From the NCBI GenBank assembly GCA_964608735.1, contig CAZSPL010000024.1, positions 1 to 26,604 on the forward strand: a stretch of DNA of 26,604 bases. Direction: 5' to 3'. Below are positions 1-5,764 of this stretch, in pieces. The notes below the pieces were generated by a model. That model saw nothing but the letters and a program-made list of their open reading frames with translations. It searched no databases and was not told the DNA's origin. This stretch comes from CAZSPL01 sp964608735. Lineage in GTDB: Bacteria; JAJVIF01; JAPKYR01; CAZSPL01. Every line of letters begins with the position of its first letter. Position 1 is the stretch's first letter. Both the position numbers and the translations under genes were made by a program.

Positions 1-559
1 GACACACAAGGGTCGGATTGGCGAGTAGAAAAGTGCCGGGAGGAGCTTTTTCGCCGACGCCTTCAAGCTTAAATACTATGCCATCCGCGCTTTTGAGATT
101 TTCGCCAAACGCCCATTCGACATCGTGCCATCCCCCCTTTGCTTCCGCGCCCCGGGTGTTGATGCTCACTTCGCCGAGCATAACCGGTTCACCGCTCGCG
201 GTGGTAATTTCGCCCCTGAGGGTAAACGTGCGGCCGTAACGGAACGCGTCGGGAAAGATTGCATAGGAGAAACGGACTTTCACGGGAGCGGAGATATCCT
301 CCGGCAGTGCGAATATCAATTCGCTGATGTCGCCGATTTTCAATGCCCGGCGCGTGTCATTTGAAAACGTGGCGTATTCCGGTTCGATCCCTTCCGTATG
401 CGCCGGGACGACTTGGAATCCAAGTTGCAGTAGTTTTATAGCGGATGCTCGAACCAGATGGATACTTGGAGCCTTGTCATTCCTGCCGCAGGCGTTCATC
501 GAACATGGAAGCGCAAGAGCGGCGAATAGGAGTATGAATATTCTGAGCTTTCTGATCAT
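1..559 (-). CDS. Partial lipoprotein gene, N-terminal 186 residues
   Basis: The reading frame is open from an ATG at 559 to the window edge, so the 3' end is missing. The product starts with a basic n-region (MIRKLR), a hydrophobic stretch and a lipobox-like M-N-A-C with the Cys at residue 24, so it is probably a lipid-anchored envelope protein. After that comes a beta-rich stretch of alternating hydrophobic residues, with segments such as FTLRGEI and IVFKLEGVG. These resemble the jelly-roll N-terminal domains found in front of sulfatase or hydrolase modules, but the catalytic part would lie outside the window, so no function is assigned. The gene starts 21 bases after the pyrF stop on the same strand and is probably co-transcribed with it. 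I verified the frame by translating the complement through to base 1. Confidence 0.75.
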   Translation of the reverse strand, partial: MIRKLRIFILLFAALALPCSMNACGRNDKAPSIHLVRASAIKLLQLGFQVVPAHTEGIEPEYATFSNDTRRALKIGDISELIFALPEDISAPVKVRFSYAIFPDAFRYGRTFTLRGEITTASGEPVMLGEVSINTRGAEAKGGWHDVEWAFGENLKSADGIVFKLEGVGEKAPPGTFLLANPTLVC

Positions 560-580
560 TGTCAAATCATTTACATGGTA

Positions 581-1315
581 CTACATCGCGCCCGCAATCT
601 CTCCGAGTATCATCTCCGCCGATGCGCGCGGGCTCTCCGCCGCGTAAACAGGGCGTCCCACCACGAGGAAATCCGCCCCTCGCGAAATAGCTTCCCTCGG
701 TGTAAGCACGCGCTTCTGGTCGCCCGCATCCTCGCCGGCGGGACGTATCCCCGGCACCACCGCGAACACTTTATCTCCAAGCTCGCTCTTGATATCGCCC
801 ACTTCCTCGCCCGAACAGACGACCCCGTCGATTCCCGCGTCCGCCGCGATCTTCGCGAGTCGAAGCACCATCTCGCGCGGCTCGCCCGCGAATCCGATTT
901 CCTTCAGCGCTGATGCATCGAGCGATGTGAGCACAGTCACGCCGAGAAGCAGTGGGCGGCCCCACCCCTGTGGACGTTTCTCCGTTTCGCCTCCCGCGCG
1001 ACGTGCCGCTTCCGCCGCCGCGATGAGCATCTCGCTTCCGCCCGATGCATGCACCGTGATGAAGCGCGGGAAGAGCGTCGCCGCCCCCTCGATGCCGCCC
1101 GCGACGGTGTTCGGGATGTCGTGCATCTTGTAATCGAGGAACAATGCGCCGCCGGCCATCTTCAATCGCTCGATGCCGTCTATGCCGAACCGCGTCAAGC
1201 CCCGAAGGCCGACCTTGTATGTCAGCTCCAGGTCGGACAGCTCCTCGACCAGTTTCAGGCATCCCTCGAGCGTTCCCCGGTCAAGCGCGATGATAAGTTT
1301 CTCGTTTGGTTTCAT
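581..1315 (-). CDS. pyrF: Orotidine 5'-phosphate decarboxylase
   Basis: Catalyses the last step of de novo UMP synthesis, decarboxylating OMP in the cytoplasm. The family signature D-x-K-x-x-D-I-P appears as DYKMHDIPNT, carrying the catalytic Lys/Asp network. The N-terminal strand LIIALD, the later VVPGIRP and the C-terminal GADFLVVGRPVY are the phosphate-binding elements of the TIM barrel. The product of 244 residues matches the short bacterial group (about 230-250). Two ATGs are possible. The one at 1324 sits one base from the Shine-Dalgarno sequence GAGGTG, while the one at 1315 has a 10-base spacing, so 1315 is preferred; the difference is three residues. A promoter (1349-1376) lies just upstream, and the lipoprotein gene follows after 21 bases. 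No other pyrimidine gene is nearby. Confidence 0.95.
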   Translation of the reverse strand: MKPNEKLIIALDRGTLEGCLKLVEELSDLELTYKVGLRGLTRFGIDGIERLKMAGGALFLDYKMHDIPNTVAGGIEGAATLFPRFITVHASGGSEMLIAAAEAARRAGGETEKRPQGWGRPLLLGVTVLTSLDASALKEIGFAGEPREMVLRLAKIAADAGIDGVVCSGEEVGDIKSELGDKVFAVVPGIRPAGEDAGDQKRVLTPREAISRGADFLVVGRPVYAAESPRASAEMILGEIAGAM

Positions 1316-1348
1316 ATTATTCATTCACCTCGGCGATTTTGTGGCCCG

Positions 1349-1376
1349 TTTATATCATAAGCGAAAGCGGGCTCAA
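1349..1376 (-). promoter_or_regulatory. Sigma-70-type promoter of pyrF
   Basis: Read on the minus strand: TTGAGC (1376-1371), a 16-base spacer, then TATAAA (1354-1349) preceded by TGA, giving an extended -10. The predicted start near 1342 leaves a leader of about 27 bases containing GAGGTG. The -35 overlaps the U-tract of the upstream gene's terminator, so the two units are packed back to back. Confidence 0.6.
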
Positions 1377-1404
1377 AAAAAACGCCCACCGTTTCAAGTG
1401 GGCG
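1375..1404 (-). terminator. Rho-independent terminator of the PQQ-propeller lipoprotein gene
   Basis: On the minus strand, CGCCCAC (complement of 1404-1398), an 8-base loop and GTGGGCG (complement of 1389-1383) form a perfect 7-bp stem followed directly by eight U residues (1382-1375). It lies 32 bases past the stop of the gene at 1436-2800. Confidence 0.88.
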
Positions 1405-1435
1405 ATGATTTCCTGTTGAACGGGATTTCTAAATA

Positions 1436-2800
1436 TCACAGCGCTCCCCTGATGGGGAACCCGTTTTCGGTATTCAGCCCGTAGAAATATGTGTCGTCGC
1501 ATCCGAACACGACCTTGTTATCGTACACAAGCGGCTTGTCCCGCACATCGCCCCTTATCGTGAAGGTCCACACCGGCTTGCCGGTCTTTTTATCGAGCGC
1601 CCTGAACGCGAAATCCCCGGCGCCGAAGTAGACGTAATTCTCGTCGGTAGTCGCGGTGCCGCGTATGCCTTCGTCGAACGCCCGTCCCTGGCCGCAGATA
1701 TAGGGCATTATCTTTACCGTCTCGCCGGTTTCACCATCGATGTATGTCGCCGGTTCGCCGGTCTCCGCGTCGAGAAAATACATCTTCGCGTCCATCGAGC
1801 CAATATACAGGCGCTTGACGATGTCCGGCGCGGGGAGGGTCAGGTCATCGCTCACGACGGCGTCCGCGGCGACCGCATCAGGCGCGACCGGCGAACCTCC
1901 GGATGCCGCGTCGGGATTGGTCACTATCGTGCCTTCATCCGAGGTTACTTCGAGCGATGCGGTTGACGTCTCCGGGACAAGTGCGAATACATCAAGATGC
2001 GGCCCGGCCCAGATTTCCTCGCCGGTTTTAAACATCCATTTCTGCGCGCCGGTATCGGCATCAAGGCAGTAGATGTTTCCATCGAGCGATGTGAACCACA
2101 CCGAGTCGCCATCTGTTACAGGAGTTCCATAGATTTCCTTCCCGGCTTTGAATTCCCACAATAGATTAGGCTGCGCCCCTGTGTTGAGACAGGTGAAATT
2201 GCCGTCCTCGTCGCCGTAATACAGCTTGCCGTCGAATCCCACGGGGGTGCATCGTATAGCGGTTTTCGACGTATAGAACCAGTCTTCGCGTCCCGATTCC
2301 TTATCGATGCAGTACACCCGTCCGGCCCAGTTTGTGACGTATATTTTCCCGCCCATCAATGCCGGCGCGCCTTCGATCTTCTGGTTGGTCGTGAAATTCC
2401 ACAACACCATGCCGTTGTTCGGATCGACCGCGTAAAGGTTGTGGTCGTAGCAGGTGATGTAGATAAGCTCGCCGTCGGTCACCGGGCCCGAGCGGAAGCC
2501 TGCTTTCAGCGGACGTCCGGCGTTGAACTGGAATTCCTCGACAGGCTGCCCCTTGTCTTTGTCGATAGCGTGAAGCGTCCCGCCGATGCTGCAGACATAG
2601 AGCTTGCCGTTAAGCAGCAGCGGGCTTGCGACGATGGCCTTCGCGAGCGGGGCGTTGAATCCGAAATACCACTGCTTGCCCTTACCGGCCTTGGCCTCTT
2701 CCGCGAAGGAAGGCCCGTATTTCTGTCGGTAGCAACACCCGGTGATGCTCAGGGCAAACAGCATCAGGATTATTAAAAGGATGATTCGATTTTTATTCAT
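1436..2800 (-). CDS. Lipoprotein with PQQ-like (BamB-type) beta-propeller repeats
   Basis: 454 residues. The N-terminus has a hydrophobic leader ending in the lipobox S-I-T-G-C (Cys22), so it is lipid-anchored. The rest is built of repeats of the type hydrophobic-Y/V-hydrophobic-x-x-x-D/G-G-x-L-Y-A/C-hydrophobic-D-x-x-x-G-x-x-x-W. Examples are GKLYVCSIGGTLHAIDKDKG, LYAVDPNNGMVLWNF and IYCLDADTGAQKW. These mark PQQ-like/WD40-like propeller blades as in BamB or the pyrroloquinoline-domain proteins. About 40 residues of low-complexity Ala/Ser/Val/Asp sequence (roughly residues 275-325) interrupt the propeller as a linker or surface loop. No catalytic dehydrogenase residues were recognised, so PQQ binding is not claimed. 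It may be a scaffold or surface protein. It is transcribed alone, with its own promoter and terminator. Confidence 0.85.
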   Translation of the reverse strand: MNKNRIILLIILMLFALSITGCCYRQKYGPSFAEEAKAGKGKQWYFGFNAPLAKAIVASPLLLNGKLYVCSIGGTLHAIDKDKGQPVEEFQFNAGRPLKAGFRSGPVTDGELIYITCYDHNLYAVDPNNGMVLWNFTTNQKIEGAPALMGGKIYVTNWAGRVYCIDKESGREDWFYTSKTAIRCTPVGFDGKLYYGDEDGNFTCLNTGAQPNLLWEFKAGKEIYGTPVTDGDSVWFTSLDGNIYCLDADTGAQKWMFKTGEEIWAGPHLDVFALVPETSTASLEVTSDEGTIVTNPDAASGGSPVAPDAVAADAVVSDDLTLPAPDIVKRLYIGSMDAKMYFLDAETGEPATYIDGETGETVKIMPYICGQGRAFDEGIRGTATTDENYVYFGAGDFAFRALDKKTGKPVWTFTIRGDVRDKPLVYDNKVVFGCDDTYFYGLNTENGFPIRGAL

Positions 2801-2814
2801 ATATTCGGGGGAGC

Positions 2815-2843
2815 ATCATAGCACCAATGGTTCACACAGGCAA
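2815..2843 (-). promoter_or_regulatory. Promoter of the PQQ-propeller lipoprotein gene
   Basis: On the minus strand, TTGCCT (2843-2838), a spacer of exactly 17 bases, and TATGAT (2820-2815). The predicted start lies near 2808, only about 8 bases before the ATG at 2800, and no Shine-Dalgarno sequence is visible. The mRNA therefore probably has a very short leader. Confidence 0.55.
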
Positions 2844-3047
2844 GGACGGGTTTAATCAAAGCAAATGTCGTAATATAATGAGAAATATGAGATAGAATCT
2901 CAATTAAGAGATGCCTAAATGCATATTATTCAATTTAATAGCAGAAGATTGTATTAATTGTTAGGTAATAACTAATAAACATTTAGTAAAGAGACAAATA
3001 TAACTATATATTCATAGTATTTGCAAGAACAGCATAACACGAAGTGC

Positions 3048-3102
3048 AGCTTTTCTGCTTTACTCTATACACCGTTTGGTATTATTATTGCGCAGAAAAG
3101 CT
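3048..3102 (+). promoter_or_regulatory. 11-bp inverted repeat in the aminotransferase leader
   Basis: AGCTTTTCTGC at 3048-3058 is the exact reverse complement of GCAGAAAAGCT at 3092-3102, with a 33-base loop. The A-rich stretch and the Shine-Dalgarno GAGGTG (3120-3125) follow directly. It could be a leader hairpin that gates translation, or an operator with spaced half-sites. No known riboswitch is recognised. Its presence argues that these bases are untranslated. Confidence 0.5.
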
Positions 3103-3131
3103 TTGAAAAAAAAGCAACCGAGGTGTTTGGC

Positions 3132-4388
3132 TTGGATCAGGAAGAAATTCGCGAGCGCGTAATCAACGACTACATCAACCACGTAAACCCGTCGCTTTTC
3201 AGACTGCTGGCGTTCATGGGGGTCGACCAGGTCGAGGACCACGCCGATGGATGGAAAGTGTGGGATACCGCGGGCAACGAATGGATTGACTGCCTCGGCG
3301 GATTCGGGGTATTCAGCGTCGGGCATCGCCGCAAGGAAATCATCGACGCCGCCAAAGTGCAGCTCGATAAGATGCCGATGTCATCGAAGATCCTACTCAA
3401 CAAGCCGATGGCGGACCTGTCCGCGAAGCTGGCCGCCATCACACCGGAGGGACTTCAATATTCTTTCATATGCAACTCCGGCACCGAGGCGACAGAAGCG
3501 GCATTGAAGCTCGCCAAAATATACACGAAGAAGCGGGAGATTCTCTACACGGTAAACGCATTCCATGGGAAGACGCTCGGAAGCCTTTCGGTGACGGGCC
3601 GCGATAAATACCAGAAACCGGTTGAGCCGCTGCTCCCGGGATGTTCGAGCGTGCCGTTCGGTGATGTCAGCGCCCTGGTGCGGGCGATAAACGATTCGAC
3701 CGCGTGTTTCATCGTCGAGCCGGTACAGGGCGAGGGGGGAGTGTATGTGCCGGACGGTGATTACCTTCACCGGGCCGCCGAGATTTGCCGCGAAGCGGGC
3801 GTCATTCTCATCATCGATGAAGTGCAGACCGGGTTCGGGCGTACGGGGTATATGTTCGCGTGCGAGCGCTTCGGTGTGAAGCCGGATATCATGACCCTCG
3901 CCAAGGCGCTCGGCGGCGGGGTAATGCCGATAGGCGCGGTTATGGCGACATCGAAGATATGGTCGGTGTTCGAGGAGAACCCGCTTATACATTCATCCAC
4001 ATTCGGCGGCAACCCGCTTGCGTGCGCCGTCGCGCTGAAGACGATCGAAATCATCCAGCGGGAAGATTTTCCGCTCAAGGCCGTCGCCGCGGGAACCCGG
4101 TTCCTCAAGGGCCTCAGGGAATTACAGGGCAAATACCCGGATATCGTGACGGATGTACGCGGGATGGGGCTGCTTATCGGAATCGAATTTCCCGACGACG
4201 ATATCGGCGGGCTGTTCATTTCGGCGATTGTATCGCGGCACATACTGGTGGGATTTACATTGAACAACCCGAAAGTTATACGCATCGAACCCCCGCTGGA
4301 TATTGATGACGAAACGATAGATTTTGTGCTGACCTGCGTGGACGCCGCGCTGGAAGACGTGCGGGAGTTGCTGAAGGAGTTGGAGTAG
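3132..4388 (+). CDS. patA: PatA/YgjG-like class III aminotransferase (putrescine aminotransferase family)
   Basis: PLP-dependent class III omega-aminotransferase of 418 residues. It follows E. coli YgjG (putrescine:2-oxoglutarate aminotransferase) closely in several blocks: IDCLGGFGVFSVGHR, FICNSGTEATEAALKLAK, DEVQTGFGRTG, ALGGGVMPIGA, STFGGNPLACA and the C-terminal LNNPKVIRIEPPL. The PLP-binding Lys is K258 (codon 3903-3905) in TLAKALGGG. The likely role is diamine (putrescine or cadaverine) catabolism; a related omega-amino acid substrate cannot be excluded. The start is uncertain. The frame is open back to a TTG at 3021, but bases 3021-3131 are AT-rich, contain an inverted repeat and lack family similarity. 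The TTG at 3132 has GAGGTG six bases upstream and gives the expected N-terminus before the conserved HVNP. The last codons lie inside a 55-base unit that is duplicated downstream. Confidence 0.88.
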   Translation: MDQEEIRERVINDYINHVNPSLFRLLAFMGVDQVEDHADGWKVWDTAGNEWIDCLGGFGVFSVGHRRKEIIDAAKVQLDKMPMSSKILLNKPMADLSAKLAAITPEGLQYSFICNSGTEATEAALKLAKIYTKKREILYTVNAFHGKTLGSLSVTGRDKYQKPVEPLLPGCSSVPFGDVSALVRAINDSTACFIVEPVQGEGGVYVPDGDYLHRAAEICREAGVILIIDEVQTGFGRTGYMFACERFGVKPDIMTLAKALGGGVMPIGAVMATSKIWSVFEENPLIHSSTFGGNPLACAVALKTIEIIQREDFPLKAVAAGTRFLKGLRELQGKYPDIVTDVRGMGLLIGIEFPDDDIGGLFISAIVSRHILVGFTLNNPKVIRIEPPLDIDDETIDFVLTCVDAALEDVRELLKELE

Positions 4389-4477
4389 GTTTCGGGACAG
4401 GGGTGTCCCGAAACATCTGAGGGTTGTTGAAAGAGTTGGAGTAGGTTTCGGGACAGGGGTGTCCCGAAACATCTGAG
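4367..4477 (+). repeat. Tandem duplication of the patA 3' end with a hairpin in each copy
   Basis: Two 55-base units (4367-4421 and 4423-4477, period 56) differ at two positions. Each holds codons for LLKELE plus a TAG stop, followed by GTTTCGGGACA-GGGG-TGTCCCGAAAC, a perfect 11-bp stem with a four-G loop (4389-4414 and 4445-4470). The first unit ends the real gene and the second is an untranslated echo. There is no U-tract, so these are not classical terminators. The hairpins resemble REP-type intergenic palindromes, and the duplication looks recent. Confidence 0.9.
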
Positions 4478-4548
4478 AGAATCACCAAAATTTACTCATT
4501 TGCGCCTATCCCTCAAATCAACCAGACCCTAATAACTCCTACATACTT

Positions 4549-4627
4549 CTGTAGCCACTCCAAGCTCGCGGACTCGCTTGGAGTGGCTACAGGGTTACTC
4601 GCGGACTCGCTTGGAGTGGCTACAGGG
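4549..4627 (+). repeat. Hairpin repeat, arm-loop-arm-arm (copy 1 of core family)
   Basis: A 17-base left arm (4549-4565, starting CTGTAGCCACTCC) and its exact reverse complement (4576-4592) enclose the 10-base loop TCGCGGACTC (4566-4575). A 30-base segment covering loop and right arm (4565-4594) is then repeated exactly at 4598-4627. The 17-base core CAAGCTCGCGGACTCGC (4561-4577) recurs exactly at 15514-15530, inside a hairpin with different arms. It lies in the 316-base gap between patA and the NHL gene; the rest of that gap (4478-4548, 4628-4690) shows nothing recognisable. Confidence 0.9.
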
Positions 4628-4704
4628 CTTTTGTTGGAGTAAAATGCTATGCGGACTTGGTTGTTCGCGTGTATTCCGTAATATGCGGATGAGGAGGACA
4701 CCTG

Positions 4705-5640
4705 ATGAAGAAAACCCAGCGTGTTATTCTACTGATAATGCTGCTCGCAGTCGCTGTTGCGGCAGGTTCTTCGCTCCCTGTGGATGCAAAGGTGAGTGAA
4801 GGGATTGAAATGCATTACCAGCCCGTGCCCGATTTCTTCAAGCTTCCAGCGAACTTCGCGCTTGGCGAAGTACCGGGCGTGGCGATGGATTCTCTCGGGC
4901 ATATTTTCATCTTCCACAGGGGCGAGAATCCGCTTATGGAATTCGGCCCCGATGGTGAATTCGTAAAGGCGTGGGATGTCGGCACTGTCGTCAAAGCGCA
5001 TGGGCTCTACATCGACACCGAAAACAACATCTGGCTCGTCGATGTGGAAAATCACACGGTGCGCAAGTTCGGCCGGGACGGCAATCTGCTGCTCGCCCTC
5101 GGTACGCCCGGCGAGCCCGGCGAGGATGCGTCGCATTTCAATCAGCCCACCGATGTGGCGGTCGGTCCCGGGGGGGAGATATATATCTCCGACGGATATG
5201 TGAATTCAAGGGTGGTCAAGTATTCCGCGGAAGGGAATTTCATAGCAAGCTGGGGCAAAAAAGGGAAACGGCAGGGCGAATTCAACCTGCCGCACGCCAT
5301 CGCCGTCGATTCGAACGGGAGGGTATACGTCGCCGACAGGGGAAACAAGCGCATCCAGGTTTTCACATCCGATGGCGCCTTCATCAGCGAATGGAAAAAT
5401 GTCGGCACGCCGTACGGCTTCTACATGAGCCCCGACGATGAATTTTATGTCACCGACGGCGGGCGCAACAGGCTCATGAAAATGGACCTCCAGGGGAACG
5501 TCATGGAGTGGATGGGCCACGCGGGTTCCGGCCCCGGGCAGTTCAAGCTTCCGCACGATGTATGCGTCACCCCTGATGGCGATATCTTTGTCTCCGAAAT
5601 CACCAACCACCGCGTGCAGAAATTTACGCGAAATGAATAA
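4705..5640 (+). CDS. Secreted NHL-propeller protein, peptidyl-alpha-hydroxyglycine amidating lyase-like
   Basis: 311 residues with a Sec signal peptide (MKKTQR followed by a hydrophobic run, cleavage near residue 28), so it is exported. The mature part is a six-bladed NHL beta-propeller. It matches the lyase domain of animal peptidylglycine alpha-amidating monooxygenase (PAL) block by block: IFHRG, AHGLYID, QPTDVAV, SDGYVNSR, LPHAIAVD, VADRGNKRIQVF and LPHDV. By position, the PAL zinc ligands correspond to H99, H197 and H284, and the catalytic Arg/Tyr/Arg to R72, Y165 and R212. PAL's active-site Met is replaced by L282. PAL cleaves peptidyl-hydroxyglycine to peptide amide plus glyoxylate. No hydroxylating (PHM) partner is in the window, so the substrate is unknown. 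GAGGAGG seven bases before the ATG fixes the start. An alternative is a non-enzymatic NHL sensor. Confidence 0.85.
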   Translation: MKKTQRVILLIMLLAVAVAAGSSLPVDAKVSEGIEMHYQPVPDFFKLPANFALGEVPGVAMDSLGHIFIFHRGENPLMEFGPDGEFVKAWDVGTVVKAHGLYIDTENNIWLVDVENHTVRKFGRDGNLLLALGTPGEPGEDASHFNQPTDVAVGPGGEIYISDGYVNSRVVKYSAEGNFIASWGKKGKRQGEFNLPHAIAVDSNGRVYVADRGNKRIQVFTSDGAFISEWKNVGTPYGFYMSPDDEFYVTDGGRNRLMKMDLQGNVMEWMGHAGSGPGQFKLPHDVCVTPDGDIFVSEITNHRVQKFTRNE

Positions 5641-5671
5641 CCGCGGGTGCACCCCCGCTACGCCGCACAGC

Positions 5672-5699
5672 TTGCGCCACGTTCGCCAAAGGCTATAAT
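5672..5699 (+). promoter_or_regulatory. Promoter of the M1 peptidase gene
   Basis: TTGCGC (5672-5677), a 16-base spacer, and a consensus TATAAT (5694-5699). The predicted start near 5706 leaves a leader of about 59 bases. A small GC-rich hairpin, GCGGG (5643-5647) with CCCGC (5654-5658), lies just after the upstream stop codon but has no U-tract. Confidence 0.55.
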
Positions 5700-5764
5700 T
5701 GCCCTGATGGGGCTATCGGAGGGCTCTGTTTTCCGGGGAAGCCAATACTGCACTGGGAGTCCAT

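Larger units (their letters stand above)
2801..3131. other. AT-rich intergenic region between divergent genes
   Basis: About 330 bases, clearly AT-richer than the flanking genes. The left end holds the minus-strand promoter of the lipoprotein gene. The part from about 2860 to 3040 has many A/T tracts and several possible plus-strand -10 elements, for example a weak TTTAGT-17-TATATA near 2980-3015, and none is decisive. The right end (3048-3102) carries an inverted repeat just before the aminotransferase start. No convincing ORF was found. Confidence 0.5.

Noticed and set aside
1436..2800. PQQ-dependent dehydrogenase
   Set aside because: Only propeller blades are visible. The length and lipobox fit a BamB-like structural lipoprotein.
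4367..4627. CRISPR array
   Set aside because: The repeats are tandem duplications and palindromes with no uniform spacers, and no cas genes are present.
4578..4799. 73-residue plus-strand ORF
   Set aside because: Starts within the hairpin repeat and overlaps the NHL gene start out of frame.
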